Position numbers and translations under genes: made by a program. Source: Ulota crispa (taxonomy: Eukaryota > Streptophyta > Bryopsida > Orthotrichales > Orthotrichaceae). Taken from it: a DNA stretch of 64,000 nt. Each line of letters begins with the position of its first letter. Position 1 is the first letter of the stretch. Under the pieces are notes generated by a model. The model did no database searches and had not been told where the DNA came from. It saw nothing but the letters and a program-made list of their open reading frames with translations. This document shows positions 34,056-46,218 of the stretch, one piece after another. The DNA lies in NCBI GenBank assembly GCA_963920765.1, contig OY987250.1, positions 5,580,001 through 5,644,000 on the forward strand, written 5' to 3'.

Positions 34056-34483
34056 AAACTTAAGGGAATTGATATGTTCACACCAGGGGTTGATATATGC
34101 ACACCCCTTGGGGAGTAAATTACAGATTTCTACCATCAAAAATTTGAATTTGAGGATTTTGAATTCAGTTTTGGACTTAAAGACCATGATTTTGTGTAGA
34201 ACTATAAAAAAGGTTGCAATTGAACAACACCCAATGAAAAAGCTTACCCTTTTTGTACAAACAAAAGTAAAAGTAACACTTTTCCCCCTAGGTAAGCTTT
34301 TTCATTGGGTGTTATTCAATTGCAACCCATTTTATGGTTCTAGACTAAATCATGGTCTCTGAGTCCGAATCTGAATACAAAACTCTCAAATTCAAATTTT
34401 TGATGGTAGAAATCTATAATTTACCCCCATGGGGCTGTGCATATATCAACCCCGGTGTGCACATATCAATTCCCAAACCTAAA
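34056..34483. mobile_element. Foldback MITE, family A (411 bp)
   Basis: Element 34064-34474 with arms of about 190 bases. Flanks AAACTTAA and AAACCTAA show an 8-9-base duplication with one mismatch. Confidence 0.85.
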
Positions 34484-34907
34484 TCTTATGAAGCAAATTT
34501 TGCGCTGTTTACGAGAAAAAATATGATAGTGCCGTTGAAGAGGTCCATGGAATTGCTTCCAAAAAGTCATTGTTTAAATCATTTTCCACTTCCAATGGCT
34601 TACAACTAATGGAAAACTACAACCTATATGTAAATGCAACATGAAGTTTGGTCAACCTCAACCCTTTAAAGACCACACACATTTTCACAAAACCCACTAA
34701 AAATTGGGGTTGTAAACTTAGATGTGTAGTTGAATCAAATATGGATCCAATTTGAATAATTCAATAATATAAATGGAAAGAGCACCTTATTTATTGTAAA
34801 GTTTCAAGATTTCAACCAAATCTATAGTTGGATGTGAAATACTATAATGATTGAGTGAGTCATAGGTCAAAAATCTCTAGTTTTTCATGCTTGTGTTGTT
34901 TTGAGTG
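34484..34907. other. Intergenic, nothing recognised
   Basis: AT-rich gap between mobile elements. Confidence 0.35.
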
Positions 34908-35156
34908 TTAACCCCTGAGCGCCCAGAGTTATTTCACTGAAATCCATACCCTTGTGTACTTAGTCCAATAAAAGTATTACCTAAGTAGAGTCAAATAGTT
35001 TGAATTTTTTTTGAGTAGTAGTAGACACGTGCCTGGAGGTACATGAAAAAGTACAAGTCCTTTGACTTTACTATTAAGAAGAGGATAAGAGTCAAACATG
35101 CACATTTTTAAAAACTGAGTGACCACATTTGGGCTCCTAAGGTGCTCAAGGGTTAA
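34908..35156. mobile_element. TTAA-bounded short element, group T (241 bp)
   Basis: TTAA at 34908-34911 and 35153-35156; ends CCCCTGAGCGCCCAGAG and, inverted, CCCTTGAGCACCTTAGGAGC. No ORF of its own. Confidence 0.75.
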
Positions 35157-35184
35157 TGCTTCATGCAAGTTGTGCTTGAGAAGA

Positions 35185-35443
35185 GAACGTGCTATTTGTT
35201 AAATTGGGAAAAATGTAGGTACCATTTTGTATTTCACCTGAAACCCAAAAAGTTACTTTAAACCAGATTCAAAGGTATCAAATTCAATCTGAGCCACTAA
35301 AATTTTTTCCCTTGCAAATTCCTCCTCTCAAGTGAGGGCATGTGTACAAAAAAAGAACGCTATGAGCTGGAATTCAGGTGATCACCTAGATTCTTGAAAG
35401 TCCCACTTTGTATTGTTTTTCCCAATTTAATGAATAATGCATT
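35185..35443. mobile_element. Family I MITE (about 259 bp)
   Basis: Left GTGCTATTTGTTAAATTGGG and right CCCAATTTAATGAATAATGC. The interior carries the family word CAGATTCAAAGGTATCA. The outer bases have decayed, so no target duplication is readable. Confidence 0.7.
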
Positions 35444-36214
35444 AGAGCCTTATATTTCTAAAAAGGAGGGTCTCCCACGTTCCCAATAAGACTAGCCGTT
35501 TCACCCAAAATGGATAAAAATAGCAATGACAAGGTGTAACTAAGTGGACAAAAAGGGTCAAAAATCCTACTTCAATTGCTTTTCCTAACGGTTCTACAAG
35601 AAATTTGATAAATGCCATGAAAAATCCAATTGGTGAAAACTATAAAAAAATGAGCCCTAAATGTAGGATGACAAATTTTAAAATGAAATGATAACACTGT
35701 TATTTTCAATAGATTTTCACATACTATAACTTTACTACTACCATAGAGAGAAACAATATGAGTGTATTCCTTAAGCAATTTGAAATTTTTAGGATTGCAC
35801 AATTAAAATTTGACATTCTTCTTTGATGTTTGATGTATTGTGTTGTTGCTTTTATCCATCTTTGACCAAATTTGGATACATATGTTAAGGTCAAGCTGTA
35901 TAAACACCATTATTTATCAACTCAAAAACTCAATTCCATTGTTATTTTTTTAAATGGATGCAAAATTCTTATGATCACAAGCATTCTTCAAGACTAATTT
36001 TCAAATTATTGAGCAATTTTACTCTATAGTCCAAAAACCACTCTACTGAACCAAAATATGGTTAGGTGGTCTTTGAAGTTTAAGAGTTGCTTGTATTTGA
36101 GTCCAGCGAGGATCTAAACGATAGAAGAACCCAAAAAGAATTCCCTAACTGATAATAAGCTAATTATCTACTATAAATTGCTCAATACTCAAACATTGAA
36201 AAAATAGGGATTAC
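35444..36214. other. Intergenic, nothing recognised
   Basis: AT-rich, no coding-like ORF. Confidence 0.4.
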
Positions 36215-36615
36215 AAAAGCTACACCCAAAATTGCTAAAGATACACCCCTAAGGTGTGCTTTGAGCATGAAATCCGAGAATTCAATGCTAATTTTTTTTG
36301 ACTGGGTTAACTAAAAAAATCGTTTCACTTTTATCATTCTAACATTCTAGGCTATATTCACAAAATTTGAAGGTGCTTGAATTTTGAAATTGAAAATGTA
36401 AACTTTGGAATTATGTAATGCAAAAATACATAAAAAGAAAAGCAATGCGGGTTCCAAAAAGGCTCAATAGATTTTTTTATTTGTTCTTTGTTCTTTCAAG
36501 GAGGTGGGCAGCTGTTCATGCCATGATTAAAGAAATGATGAACCACTTGGATCAACAATTTTTGCATTAAATCTTCAAATTGAGTGCTCATAGGAGAGTA
36601 GTTTTAACATTTTTG
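36215..36615 (+). repeat. Dispersed repeat, family J, copy 2
   Basis: Diverged partner of 15430-15770. It provides what is missing from that copy on the gap side (ACACCCCTAAGGTGTGCTTT). Confidence 0.6.
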
Positions 36616-37907
36616 GGTGTCAGTTTAGTGATTCCCTAAAAATATGGCAATGTACACAACCTTGTTTTTATCTCTTATAAATTATGACTCTTTGCTTATG
36701 ATGTTCAAACATAATATTTGGACTTCTTGTTGGATTTTGAGTTTGGAAGGAATCTTAGCTCCCACAAATAATAATAACCATCAATCAAACATAACCCCTA
36801 AAGGACAATTGTTTGTTCAAACAACAATTAAAAACTTGGGTAGGTTCTTATGAAATCAATTTTAGGCAAATGTTTGTGAAACTTGGAAACAAGGTGCATA
36901 TAATGAATACCTTTGTGTAAAAAATAAACTTCAATCAAATGCCTGAGTAAAAAGTTGCGATGCTTGAAATGATGTAGATTGCTTAGGCGGCTGGGTGCAA
37001 ATAGAGAATAGTGAAGAAAAAAATTGCCTGAAATTAGCTTCAATAGTAATATTGGTGGGGGTTTGGGTGAAGGCCTTGGCATGGAGTCTTGGCTAAGGTT
37101 TTGGCAAGAGACTAGGCAAGGGACTTGGAGGAATGTTTTCTTTTCTACTAGACATGAAAATGGTGAACATATTTATCATGTATGTTCATGAGTATAAGAA
37201 TGGTGAAGAGTAGCCAGGGCCAATGATGCATTTCCAATTCCGTCTAGAAATAAGCAAATTTCTTTTACATGATGGAGAGGAAAAATTTGCAACAAACCAA
37301 GAAGTCGGCGCAATAGATATATTTACCTCAATCTCTAATTTGAATGAAAATTGTGTGGTTTGCAATGGTGGCAAGACATGACCTTATACATTTGGCCAAA
37401 ATTGCAATGGCAAATATATGTACAGCCATGGGGGATGTTTTGAAAGATGTCATGACAATTTTCACCCATAAAGGGATGAAAGTGTGAATGATTTCTTTTT
37501 ATTTTTGGTTTTTCTATTTAGCATATTTTAGAAGTCAATATGAGTCATTTGTAATGAATTTTTTAGCAACTAACAATTTGTTCAGCTTACTAAATCAAAG
37601 AAGTTTAGTAGCTTATTGTTGAAGCATGGGGTTAATAAAAGGTTTTTTTTCTTTGCTAAACAAGATGAAATTTAGGAAGTCAATCTTCCTTTCTATCTTG
37701 CTTTATTGATGAAGGAGACTTGAAGATTATGGATAGTGGCAAAGCTTGAATTAGCATAATTTTGCATGCTTTAGTAATTTTCTTTAAAACAAATCCTACA
37801 TGTAGAAGATACAGGGTTGTATCATTTTATAGTTTGGATTTGCAAAATTTTGTTTTTTGAATATACAAGAAATTTCTAAAGATTGCTTAAAGTATAGTTG
37901 TTTTCTT
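36616..37907. other. Intergenic, nothing recognised
   Basis: AT-rich. ORFs of 60-84 codons on both strands look like chance. ACCCCTAAAGGACAATTG at about 36795 resembles one end of a group T element but lacks TTAA and a partner. Confidence 0.4.
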
Positions 37908-38160
37908 TAAAACGCGTTATTCGTTAAGTTGGTAAAAAGCTTACATTTTGGGATGTTCAAGAGGCCTCTTGAAATCAAGCTTAGCTTTTTTTTTCGTACA
38001 CATGTCCTCACTTGAGAGGAGGAATTTGCGAGGGAAAAAATCTTAGTGGCTCAAATTGAATCTAATACATTTGAATCTGGTTTAAGGTGACTTTTTGGGT
38101 TTAAGGTGGAGTACAAAATGGTACCTCTATTTTTACCAATTTAACAAATAATGCGTTTTA
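37908..38160. mobile_element. TA-flanked MITE, family I (249 bp)
   Basis: Element 37910-38158 between TA dinucleotides (37908-37909, 38159-38160). Ends AAACGCGTTATTCGTTAA and inverted TTAACAAATAATGCGTTT. Confidence 0.85.
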
Positions 38161-38473
38161 ACCACCTTGTACTGCAAGCTCATTAAGAGTGAGTTGGACA
38201 TCTCAATTGCATCTTAAATTTTGCATGCTTGAACCTCACATCATATGTTTATGAAAACTCCAAATCCTTGAGTTTGTGTAGAGTAAAAAAATTTAGCTTA
38301 GGGGGCTCAAAGTCTATTGTCCCTTTCAGGCAAGGCCAATTTTTTTTTGTGGAACTATGATGTTATAATATTTTAATCCACAAGGTCATTACCTTACTTG
38401 TATATTACAATTTGATACAGTTAAAAAGTTTTTATTTTGAATTTTGAATAAAGCTTCAAAAAGTGGCAGTTTT

Positions 38474-38478
<5 letters not shown>

Positions 38479-38506
<28 letters not shown>
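38479..38506. repeat. Poly(T) run
   Basis: About 28 consecutive T residues. No adjacent retroelement structure or target duplication was seen to make it a poly(A) tail. Confidence 0.8.
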
Positions 38507-38819
38507 CAACACCCTTCGGACTTTAGGGGTGTAGGAAATTTGTTTTTTTAAAACATCAGATTTACCAAACTAAGAATGTTAAATTATTCCAGCACAATTT
38601 AGACCACACAACTTGGGCCTAAAACGTTTACCTATCCCGCAAAAAGCATATCTACAGACTACAGTAGTGTGTGAATTAAAAGTGCACCATTGTGAAGATA
38701 TCAGAGGTTCAGACCGTTGTGAAGATATATGGCACAAATTTTGGTGCATGAAATATTGTCATTTCAAAACAGTTCAACAAAATTGACTCTATGCTGAAGT
38801 TAGCTTATCTTAGGCCATG

Positions 38820-39065
38820 GTGGTAAATCTCAACTGTTTTAATCAAACAAGGATAAAAGTAATAATCTACTCCTCATGTTGAAGTTATTTAGTTTCATCC
38901 TCGTCTGGGGCTCTTGAAATAAAGCAGGACCTCTGATCCAAATGTGAATCCAAAATACCCGAATTCAATGTACTGATGATAAATATCCAAACTCTTACAA
39001 ATTCTGGCAGGTGAAAAATCAAAGAGTGAAATATCAAACCAACATGTAAGTTATGTGCAATAAAC
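38820..39065 (+). repeat. Diverged relative of the 18.7-kb dispersed repeat
   Basis: AACAAGGATAAAAGTAATAA, then AATCTACTCCTC and CAAATGTGAATCCAAAAT, follow the same order as at about 18700-18830. Identity is low but colinear. Confidence 0.5.
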
Positions 39066-39083
39066 CTTTGGAGTTTGAGCACT

Positions 39084-39371
39084 TAACGCCATATTCATTA
39101 AATTGGGAAAACCAGATTCCCAAGTTTTACTTCACTTTAAACTTAGAGTTTTTCCTTAAACCATTTAAGGCCAGATTCAAAGGTATCAGATTTGGTTGAG
39201 CCATTGAGATTTCATCCCTCGCAAATTCCTCCTCTAAGGTGAGGGGATGAGGGCACATGTACCAAAAAAAACGATGCTGAAACCTAGAGCTTGGCGGTTT
39301 AAGGTGATCACCTTAAACCTAGTTTATTCCCAAAATGGGCATTTCTTCCCAAACTAGCAAATATGGCGTTA
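39084..39371. mobile_element. TA-flanked MITE, family I (284 bp)
   Basis: Element 39086-39369, TA on both sides. Ends ACGCCATATTCATTAAATTG and inverted AAACTAGCAAATATGGCGT. Best full-length copy together with 50939-51216. Confidence 0.9.
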
Positions 39372-39389
39372 CCTATGCTCATGTTGATA

Positions 39390-39590
39390 ATAGGGGGTTT
39401 CAAATATGCCATTCATGAGCAATTTTGTTCACGTGAATTAGATCCGTGAAAAACGTGGGCAAGTCACTATGTGAACAAGCCATGACGGCCTCCCGGAGGT
39501 TGTCATAGTGTATTCGCTAGTGAACAAAAACTTGTTCACGACCATTTGTTCATTGTTTTTTTTTGAAATAGATGAAACCCCCTAATAGGG
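39390..39590. mobile_element. Small TIR element, about 200 bp
   Basis: ATAGGGGGTTTCA at the left and TGAAACCCCCTAAT at the right are inverted. The interior holds GTTCACGTGAATTAG and TTGTTCACGACC-type words. Superfamily not assigned. Confidence 0.65.
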
Positions 39591-39591
39591 A

Positions 39592-39975
39592 CAGTTACAC
39601 TTTCTCCACTTTTGTGAAGAATAAGAACTTGTGGAGTGAAAATAGGAGTCAATGGGAAACTGGGAGCACTTCTCCATGAAGGTGTGACTCCTATTTTGTG
39701 AGCAAGCGAGAAGGGAGAATGAGTTTACCTCAAAAATAGTAATGCAGTAAAAAAACAAGTTGCTTTCACATTCGATCAAATACTTGTAGGATAAAAGCAA
39801 GAAGAGCAAGGTAAGAAAGAGACACATATTGGTAATAATTTGCTTGCTAAGTCCATTCTTCTCCTCTGAAGATGAAGAAAAGATCTTCTCAATCTTCAGA
39901 AAATAGAACCTCTGCAAATCAAGGAGAGTGCACCGTGGCTCCAGATTGAGAATGGGATGAACGAAGGTGTGACTA
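39592..39975 (+). repeat. Dispersed repeat, family G, copy 2
   Basis: Colinear with 28650-29045 at about 70-75% by eye. The minus-strand ORF over it (40076-39582) is shared only in part with the other copy and is not taken as a gene. Confidence 0.7.
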
Positions 39976-40625
39976 CCCCTATGAGTACCTAGCAAAAAGG
40001 CCGGCCACTGTTCTGGCTTACCAGTCGCACTGTTCAGATACTTGCAACCACAAGCCGCAGAGTTGCTAGTTTTCAAGTAGGAAGAATTGAATACACCGAA
40101 CCAACTACGAGAATCCTCAGATGCAAAACTTCACGCATGTCCATTTATGTCGTTTCATAATCCATCTGACCATCTCTACAGAACGAAGGACCCATACTCC
40201 TCGAAGGTTGTGTATAGTCCAAAGTCCGTCCCAAGTTATCCACCCTAAAAATTCCCGCAAACTACACACTCATTCTAACTAAAATCTGACATTGTGCAGG
40301 CTAACTAACTTCCTACAATATGGTGAACCACAGATCACTTACTAAGAAACTGAAACTGATGAATACTGAGGCGCAAAACTACACTTTCGTTGTTGAACAG
40401 TACTGTATCATGAGGAATAATTGAACCTTGTCAGTTGTCACGAGCTGGATGTCCTCTCGAATTCCTTGATTCAATGTGATAGCTGAAGCTATTCTCGTCT
40501 CTGAGACTTAACAAAGAGCCTTGAAAATTCTTTGTTCATAGTCGAAATGAGCGACTGAACACAGGAGGCCGAGGGTCCAGACTCCAGACCAGCATGATGT
40601 ATACCCGACGTCTTTCTTATTCAAC
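39976..40625. other. 3' flank of the LBD gene
   Basis: Composition rises to near 45% GC towards the gene. It should hold the LBD 3' UTR. No other gene or repeat recognised. Confidence 0.45.
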
Positions 40626-41908
40626 TTACTGCAGAAGGGGCAGAAGCTTATGAAAGGGTGGTGTCATGCCAGCGGTCTCCAGTGCCCAGCTGGGAATGTT
40701 TGAAGGTTCACGAACCGACGTGTCAAGACTAGTGACAGATCCTTCAGAATTCACAGAGTCACAAGGGCTAAAAGGCCTCTTGGCTCCCTTCACTTCCAAG
40801 GTCAAATCTAGCTCAAGCTGCTCACCTCCATCAGCTGGCTCCTCGTGCAATCTTTCACCAAAGGCCAAAGAAGGCACTGCGTTTGCTTCCATACGGGCCC
40901 TGACTCTCCGAGGAGCTGCACACGCCAGGTCTTCTAATTCCACACCGCTTTGTCCAAGCCCATCCCTCTGGATATCTGCGCTCATGTGTAAATGGGTCAA
41001 GCTATCGCGTTGCTTAATATCTTTCTGCCAAAGAGAAAACGGTTCTATTCTTACGGCTTCCGGAAGCCTAGCGTTACTGTTGTGATGACTACGTAATGCA
41101 CCCTCTTTAAGCTCCAGGCTCTTAGACGCAGGTGATTCAGTACCAAGATTCATAGCATTTCGATCGAGAGAATTGTCTGTTGATACACTCGATGATAAGG
41201 GAATTGCCATTTGAGTAAGATCGTCAACTCTGCCAACTATAGGGATGGGGAGATTCCCACATGTAGCAAGTGCTGGAGTAAATGGTGCAGAAGAACTCAA
41301 GTTTGCAGGCAAGCAACTGGAGGGTGACCGAGGGCGAAGTTGACCGCCTTTCAGAACTGTGTCTACAGCCGCCTGACAGATTTGCCAATTCCCGTTCCAA
41401 AGGAGACCCACTGCGCCAAATACTGGGTTCACTGTTCGTCCACATGCCTCGTAAAGAAGAGACTGAAACAATGCTGAACACCAGAAAAAAACAATTAACC
41501 ACGGTTACTTTCAACTGGTGTTATGAAGTAAGAAAATGATATACGGGTTTCGACTTGGTAGTAAGTTGAAAATCACAAAACACGTAGGTTGAGCTATAGG
41601 ATTAAGGAGAACTTAACCCGAGTCGTTCATTTCAGAAGATGTCACTACGTATTGACTAAAAAATATTAAGTATCCCTTCTCAAACAATGGTTGCAAAATA
41701 GCACGAAAGTGAATCAACACATACCAGGGCGCTGGTTATCTGGTGCGGCGCTGATAAAGCCCATTAGTCCTGCGCGACCGAAGAACTTGGCCACGAATAC
41801 AGTGGCATACCCTTGAGCTTCCGAGCTCTCAATCCACTGAAGACAAGGACGTAGAACACAGGTGTCGCTGCAACCTTTACGCAATACACGACAACCATTG
41901 CAACTCAT
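40626..41908 (-). CDS. Class II LOB-domain transcription factor (LBD37-42 type)
   Basis: Exon 1 runs 41908-41725 and exon 2 runs 41473-40626. They are joined by CCTG/GTATGT and TGTTCAG/CATTG (phase 1, 251-bp intron), giving 343 residues. The LOB domain fills residues 1-105. The zinc-binding CX2CX6CX3C block is [15 protein letters not shown] at 3-17. The GAS block includes [12 protein letters not shown], then [20 protein letters not shown] and [19 protein letters not shown]. The class I leucine-zipper segment is absent, as expected for class II. The intron sits at the usual LBD position, after the RP of the GAS block. The start MSCNGC is the standard N-terminus, although the frame stays open upstream to 42061. 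The C-terminal 230 residues are low in known domains but contain LELDLTL (about 281-287), an EAR-type repression motif, and SEGSVTSLD just after it. Nuclear DNA-binding repressor. Flowering-plant relatives act in nitrogen and hypoxia responses; the role here is inferred only from the family. Confidence 0.93.
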
Positions 41909-42061
41909 TTTGCAAGAGGCCACTAAATAATATTCTGCGTCCTGATTTCGTCCTTTATTCTTCAACTTCCTTTGGTTTTTGAGATGATTGTCGAGTGGAT
42001 ATTCAATGCACTGGAAATCTAAAGCAATTAAACCACACGGTAGCCCGTTTCCTCCCTGCAC

Positions 42062-43717
42062 ACCAGAGCATCAACGCAGGTTAGATACAGTTTATCCCAA
42101 AGTCAGGTAGAGAAAATAACAGACAGCGTTATTTATAACCATTCCTTCCCCGAGGAAGATACTATTGACGATGGTTTCTTTAAACGACATGCAGCTTCTC
42201 TCTAAGAAACACAGATCACAAGAAGCAGAGTCGTCATTTCACACTCATGTTCAATTGGTAACAATCAGAAACTTGATCATCAAAGAAGTTGTTCAAGTGT
42301 AAAAAGATGATGCAATTAGGGAATGACCGAATGAGGACTATCACGAAAATTAGTTCTTTGCATCTCAAAACAGAAATCATCAGTGATGGACAATCAAACG
42401 TCTGGATCTTAATTCGCTGACCTTGTCGCTTTAGCACACGGAATGTTCACTCAAAGTACTAACACAACACTTATAGTACCTACTCAGCCCATGACCGAAC
42501 AGTTTCTGTTTTTCTCACAATTTGTAAAACACCTCACAGGTATCAGACTATTTCTGCCCTCACACAAACGAAATTATCTGATACACCCGAAAAGAAATGA
42601 TCACGTTCTACATCTTTTCTCCTGCACTTCTGGAAGGCTGAAACATACTAAAGCAGAGAGGTGGGAGGCATCGTACACAAGTGGAACACCTTAAGCAGGG
42701 CAATACTCGTGACCCTGAAAACCATCACTGTGCATACCAAACAGCTAAATTACGTGCCGGATCCTCGCAGCGTTATCTCGACGTACAAAAATCCTAACAA
42801 ACAAAACCGTGAATCCGCAGTTCGCATTGAGGCATGTACTGTGCACGAGTTCAGTGCCATATTCGGCAGAAAGGTCTATCTGAAGTTCCAGAAAATCAGT
42901 CTCAGAACTAGGAACCGAGAATCGTAATATCGAATCTACTGGTTCATTACGCTGCTAGATAAAACAAAGAGAGGAAAGTGCATGATTAACGCTGGACGCT
43001 GTCACAGGATTCAACACCTCAAAATATTAGCGGCCTTGCTGCATTAATACGTGTCAGAATGACTATGACTTTACCGTTTCTCGATACCAGCAATTACTGC
43101 GAGGAAAATGACGTGCACAAGACCGCCACTTAATTCCAACTTTCTTGCTCATTCTAAACGGCCACGCACGTGATTAGCAGGATTGCCGGGTATAGAAAGA
43201 TGCAGGCTCTGAACAAGTATAAGTTAACGTACCAGTTCAGCTGTCCGTGAGGCTCAGTTCAGCCAGTAAGCTTATTCTTGAAAGGCCTCATTAAGGTTGG
43301 CATGATATTTTTACGCCTAGAACTCTCCGAAACCCTACAGTGTTCTTAAACCGTGTGCCATTATTCCTACTATGAACAAATTCAACACACGCTGCATATT
43401 CATTGCTGGTTATCTACAACCATGTAGCCATGTAGGCAATGAATTAACACCACCGCTTGTATGTCGATATTTCAAACGAAGATCCCGTACCTTCTAACCC
43501 TGTGGTGCGAACGTCTTGGTTGGCTGGCGAGTCGACACCGCTTCGTATACAGACACATACCAATGATATTGCGAAACTCCACAGGAAAATAACTACGTGT
43601 AAGGACCCTTCGCCACACTCATTCGGCCTGACACCGCCGCTGAGGTACCTACTCTATCCACTTGCAAGAAGATCACAGCCGCGCGCCTTCAGCTGTTTCG
43701 CCTTCCACGCTCTTTTC
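42062..43717. other. Upstream region of the LBD gene
   Basis: Near 45% GC, unlike the AT-rich repeats elsewhere, with no mobile element recognised. Probably 5' UTR, a possible leader intron, and promoter of the minus-strand LBD gene. Open frames here (for example 42443-42694, 43457-43954) have no recognisable domain. Confidence 0.5.
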
Positions 43718-44622
43718 AAGAAAACTGCTCTCCGCTCACGCTCTTCCACATATCAACGTCTGATAAGCGATTCAACTTCCTCTAGCCTGACAGCGACTGG
43801 AACGCCGGCTCAACGCTTCAATCTACTCACACATATCCAAATCTTGATTACACTCTCATTAACCAAACGCGACGTGCAGAAAACACTGGCGAGTGCACTC
43901 TCTGCTTCAATCGAACTGCTCTCCGCTCACGCTCTTCCACATATCAACGTCTGAAAAGCGCTTCAACTTCCTCCAGCCTTGAGTTCTCTCTCGCCTGCAC
44001 AGCGACTGGAAGGCTCAAACACTTCTTGAAATCTACTCTCACAAATCCAAATCTTGATTACACTCTCATTAACCAAACGCGAGATGCAGAGAACACTGGC
44101 AAGTGCACTCTCTGCTTCAATCGAACCGCTTCCAAATGACACCGTTGTCAACACCGGTGCTCGGTACTAAGCTCGCGGTGGATGATCACAGGAAATATTC
44201 GCTTCGTCCTTCTCCAAATGCGAAAGTCTCAAAGGGCAAAAGAATCACCGTCGTTCTGACACAACAGAATCTGCTCTCCGCTCACTGTCTTCCACATATC
44301 AACGTCTGAAAAGCGCTTCGACTTCCCCTAGCCTTGAGTTCTCTCCCGCCTGCACAGCGACTGGAACGCCGGCTCAAACGCTTCTTGAAATCTACTCTCA
44401 CATCTCCAAATCGTGATTAAACTCTCATTAACCAAACACGAGATGCAGAAAACACTGCAAGTGCACTCTCTGCTTCAATCGAACCGCTTCAATGACACCG
44501 GTGCTCGGTATTAAGCTCGCGGTGACTGATCGCAGGAAATATTCGCTTCGTCTTTCTCCAAATGCGAAAGTGTCAAAGAGCAAAGAATTGATTCACCGTC
44601 GTTCTGGCACAACGGAATGGAT
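43718..44622. repeat. Tandem repeat upstream of the LBD gene
   Basis: A roughly 200-base block (CGCTCACGCTCTTCCACATA through CTCTGCTTCAATCGAA) occurs three times, starting near 43724, 43920 and 44275. After the second and third copies a further 130-base block (TGACACCG, GTGCTCGGTA, AAATATTCGCTTCGTC) follows. The architecture is A, A-B, A-B with a 350-base period for the last two. CpG-containing and CT-rich. No coding support. Confidence 0.85.
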
Positions 44623-44639
44623 TAGGGAAATGAATTGAG

Positions 44640-44953
44640 GAGGCAGTCGTGGCGCTGCATTAAGTCAAAATGCGCACGAAACGTATGGAAACAAGACGGG
44701 TGAATGACAAGAAGTTCAAAAGGGGAGGGAGGGGGCAGCTGGTGCTAAAGCTTGACTGTTGAAGTGCTCTGGGACGCCGGCTGCCTACTTCCACGGTCGC
44801 CAGCCACCGGCCCTTCCGGTGGGGCGCCCCCTTGCCCGCCCGATTTCTCCGCCACTCCGAAACTTCATCCAAGACGACGATGACGTCATCGCCTGGATAT
44901 CGTCGTCGTTTGATTGGTCCATTTCTGCTCATCATTTCTATCACTATATAAGA
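44640..44953 (+). promoter_or_regulatory. Promoter-like GC-rich block ending at a TATA-like box
   Basis: A GC-rich stretch carries the palindrome TGACGTCA (44881-44888), a reversed CCAAT word (GATTGG, about 44910) and CACTATATAAGAAG at about 44941-44954. The TATA-like box points right but is followed at once by a family B MITE, so any transcribed unit to the right has been displaced or never existed. Functional status is inference. Confidence 0.4.
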
Positions 44954-45259
44954 AGGTAGGAGCACCCATAAGTGTTAGTGTCCGCATAACTGTCACGTCT
45001 GAAAATCTGTGGAAATGAATAGATGAAATTACAAGGATGTACAACATGTAAACATGAAACTTTAGTGTTGGTTATGGGTGCAATGTCAGTTTGATATCTA
45101 AAAATTCACAACTTATTCTCACAGGATCCAAATAATACATTTGAAGTGCAAACTTATTATTTTTTTGTTCCTAATAGGATCTTGTAATTTGCTAGCTGTT
45201 TATTAATACTCATCGTGTTCAAAACCCTTAAACTAAAGCTTATAAGTGCTCCTATCTTA
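44954..45259. mobile_element. TA-type MITE, family B (304 bp)
   Basis: Element 44954-45257. Right flank TA; left flank GA, one change from TA. It abuts the promoter-like block. Confidence 0.85.
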
Positions 45260-46055
45260 GTGCATTTACGTTGCTCAGCACTAATTTTTTGACATTTCAC
45301 ACTACATAAATATTCATTAATACTACAATAATTTTTATCAATATTCATTGCAATAAACTATTTTTTAAGGGCTTGATAACAACAACTAAGTTGTAAAAAA
45401 ACAACTTAACAATGTTCAAGTCGTAAACCATGTGAAATCCTAATATCTGAAGAGTTGGATGTGCCTCCAAGTGACCAAGTACTGAGTGGAGGTAACTTTT
45501 CCAAATAAGGCAACCTAATTGTTGAGGCAACCTAAAAATACAATCTAATGTACATTAAAAAGTGCATTTAGATTGCCCTATACTAATGTCTTCATCTTTT
45601 ACACTATATAAAAACTTATGATGCTACAAAAAAATCACCAATAATTATTGTAATTAATAATTGAAAAAACCTTACAATTACAATGAAATTGCAGAAAAAC
45701 AAATTAACAACGTCTAAATTGTGAACCATATGAAATCATGATATTTAGAGAGTTGCATACACCCTCCAAAAGACCAAGCAATGAGGCAAGAGGTATTTAA
45801 TTTCTAGGGGAAGGCAACCTAATTGCAATACTTACACTGAATATTGCAATTAGGTTGCCTTGGCAATTAGGTTGCCTTGGCAACTAGATTGCCTTACCCG
45901 AGTAAGTTACCTCATGACTCATCACTTGGCCACTTGAAGGCACATGCAACTCACTAAATATTTAGATTTCACATAGTTTGTGATTTGGAAGTCACTAGTT
46001 TGTCTTTTTGTTGCTTCATTGTTGTTGATAGGCTATCTAAAAATGGTTTGTTGTA

Positions 46056-46200
46056 TAGTGGGACATTCTCACACGCAGGCATCCCGTGATGTGAGGGCCT
46101 TGCTACTTGGGCTCGGGCTCCCGCCCTCGGCCGGGCCCTCACATCGCAGGACGCCCTCATGTGAGGGTGTTCTGCTGCATTAAACACGCGGGCAGCCCAC
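46056..46200. repeat. GC-rich palindromic patch
   Basis: GTGATGTGAGGGCCTTGC and CGGGCCCTCACATCGCAGGA are inverted, followed by CCCTCATGTGAGGGTG. The GC content contrasts sharply with the surroundings. No ORF with a recognisable domain. Confidence 0.55.
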
Positions 46201-46218
46201 AAAAAAAAAATTGTGTCA

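Noticed and set aside
38479-38506. Poly(T) as the tail of a retroposed sequence
   Set aside because: There is no adjacent SINE or LINE body and no target duplication.
39582-40076. Minus-strand ORF of 164 codons
   Set aside because: It covers dispersed repeat family G, whose other copy does not keep the frame.
40666-41085. Plus-strand ORF of 139 codons
   Set aside because: It is antisense to LBD exon 2, which is firmly supported by its protein family.
41909-42061. N-terminal extension of the LBD frame upstream of MSCNGC
   Set aside because: Class II LBD proteins start at or a few residues before MSCNGC, and the extra 51 residues are unlike any known extension, so the shorter start was chosen.
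43457-43954. Plus-strand ORF of 165 codons in the LBD upstream region
   Set aside because: It has no recognisable domain and runs into the tandem repeat, whose other copies do not keep the frame.
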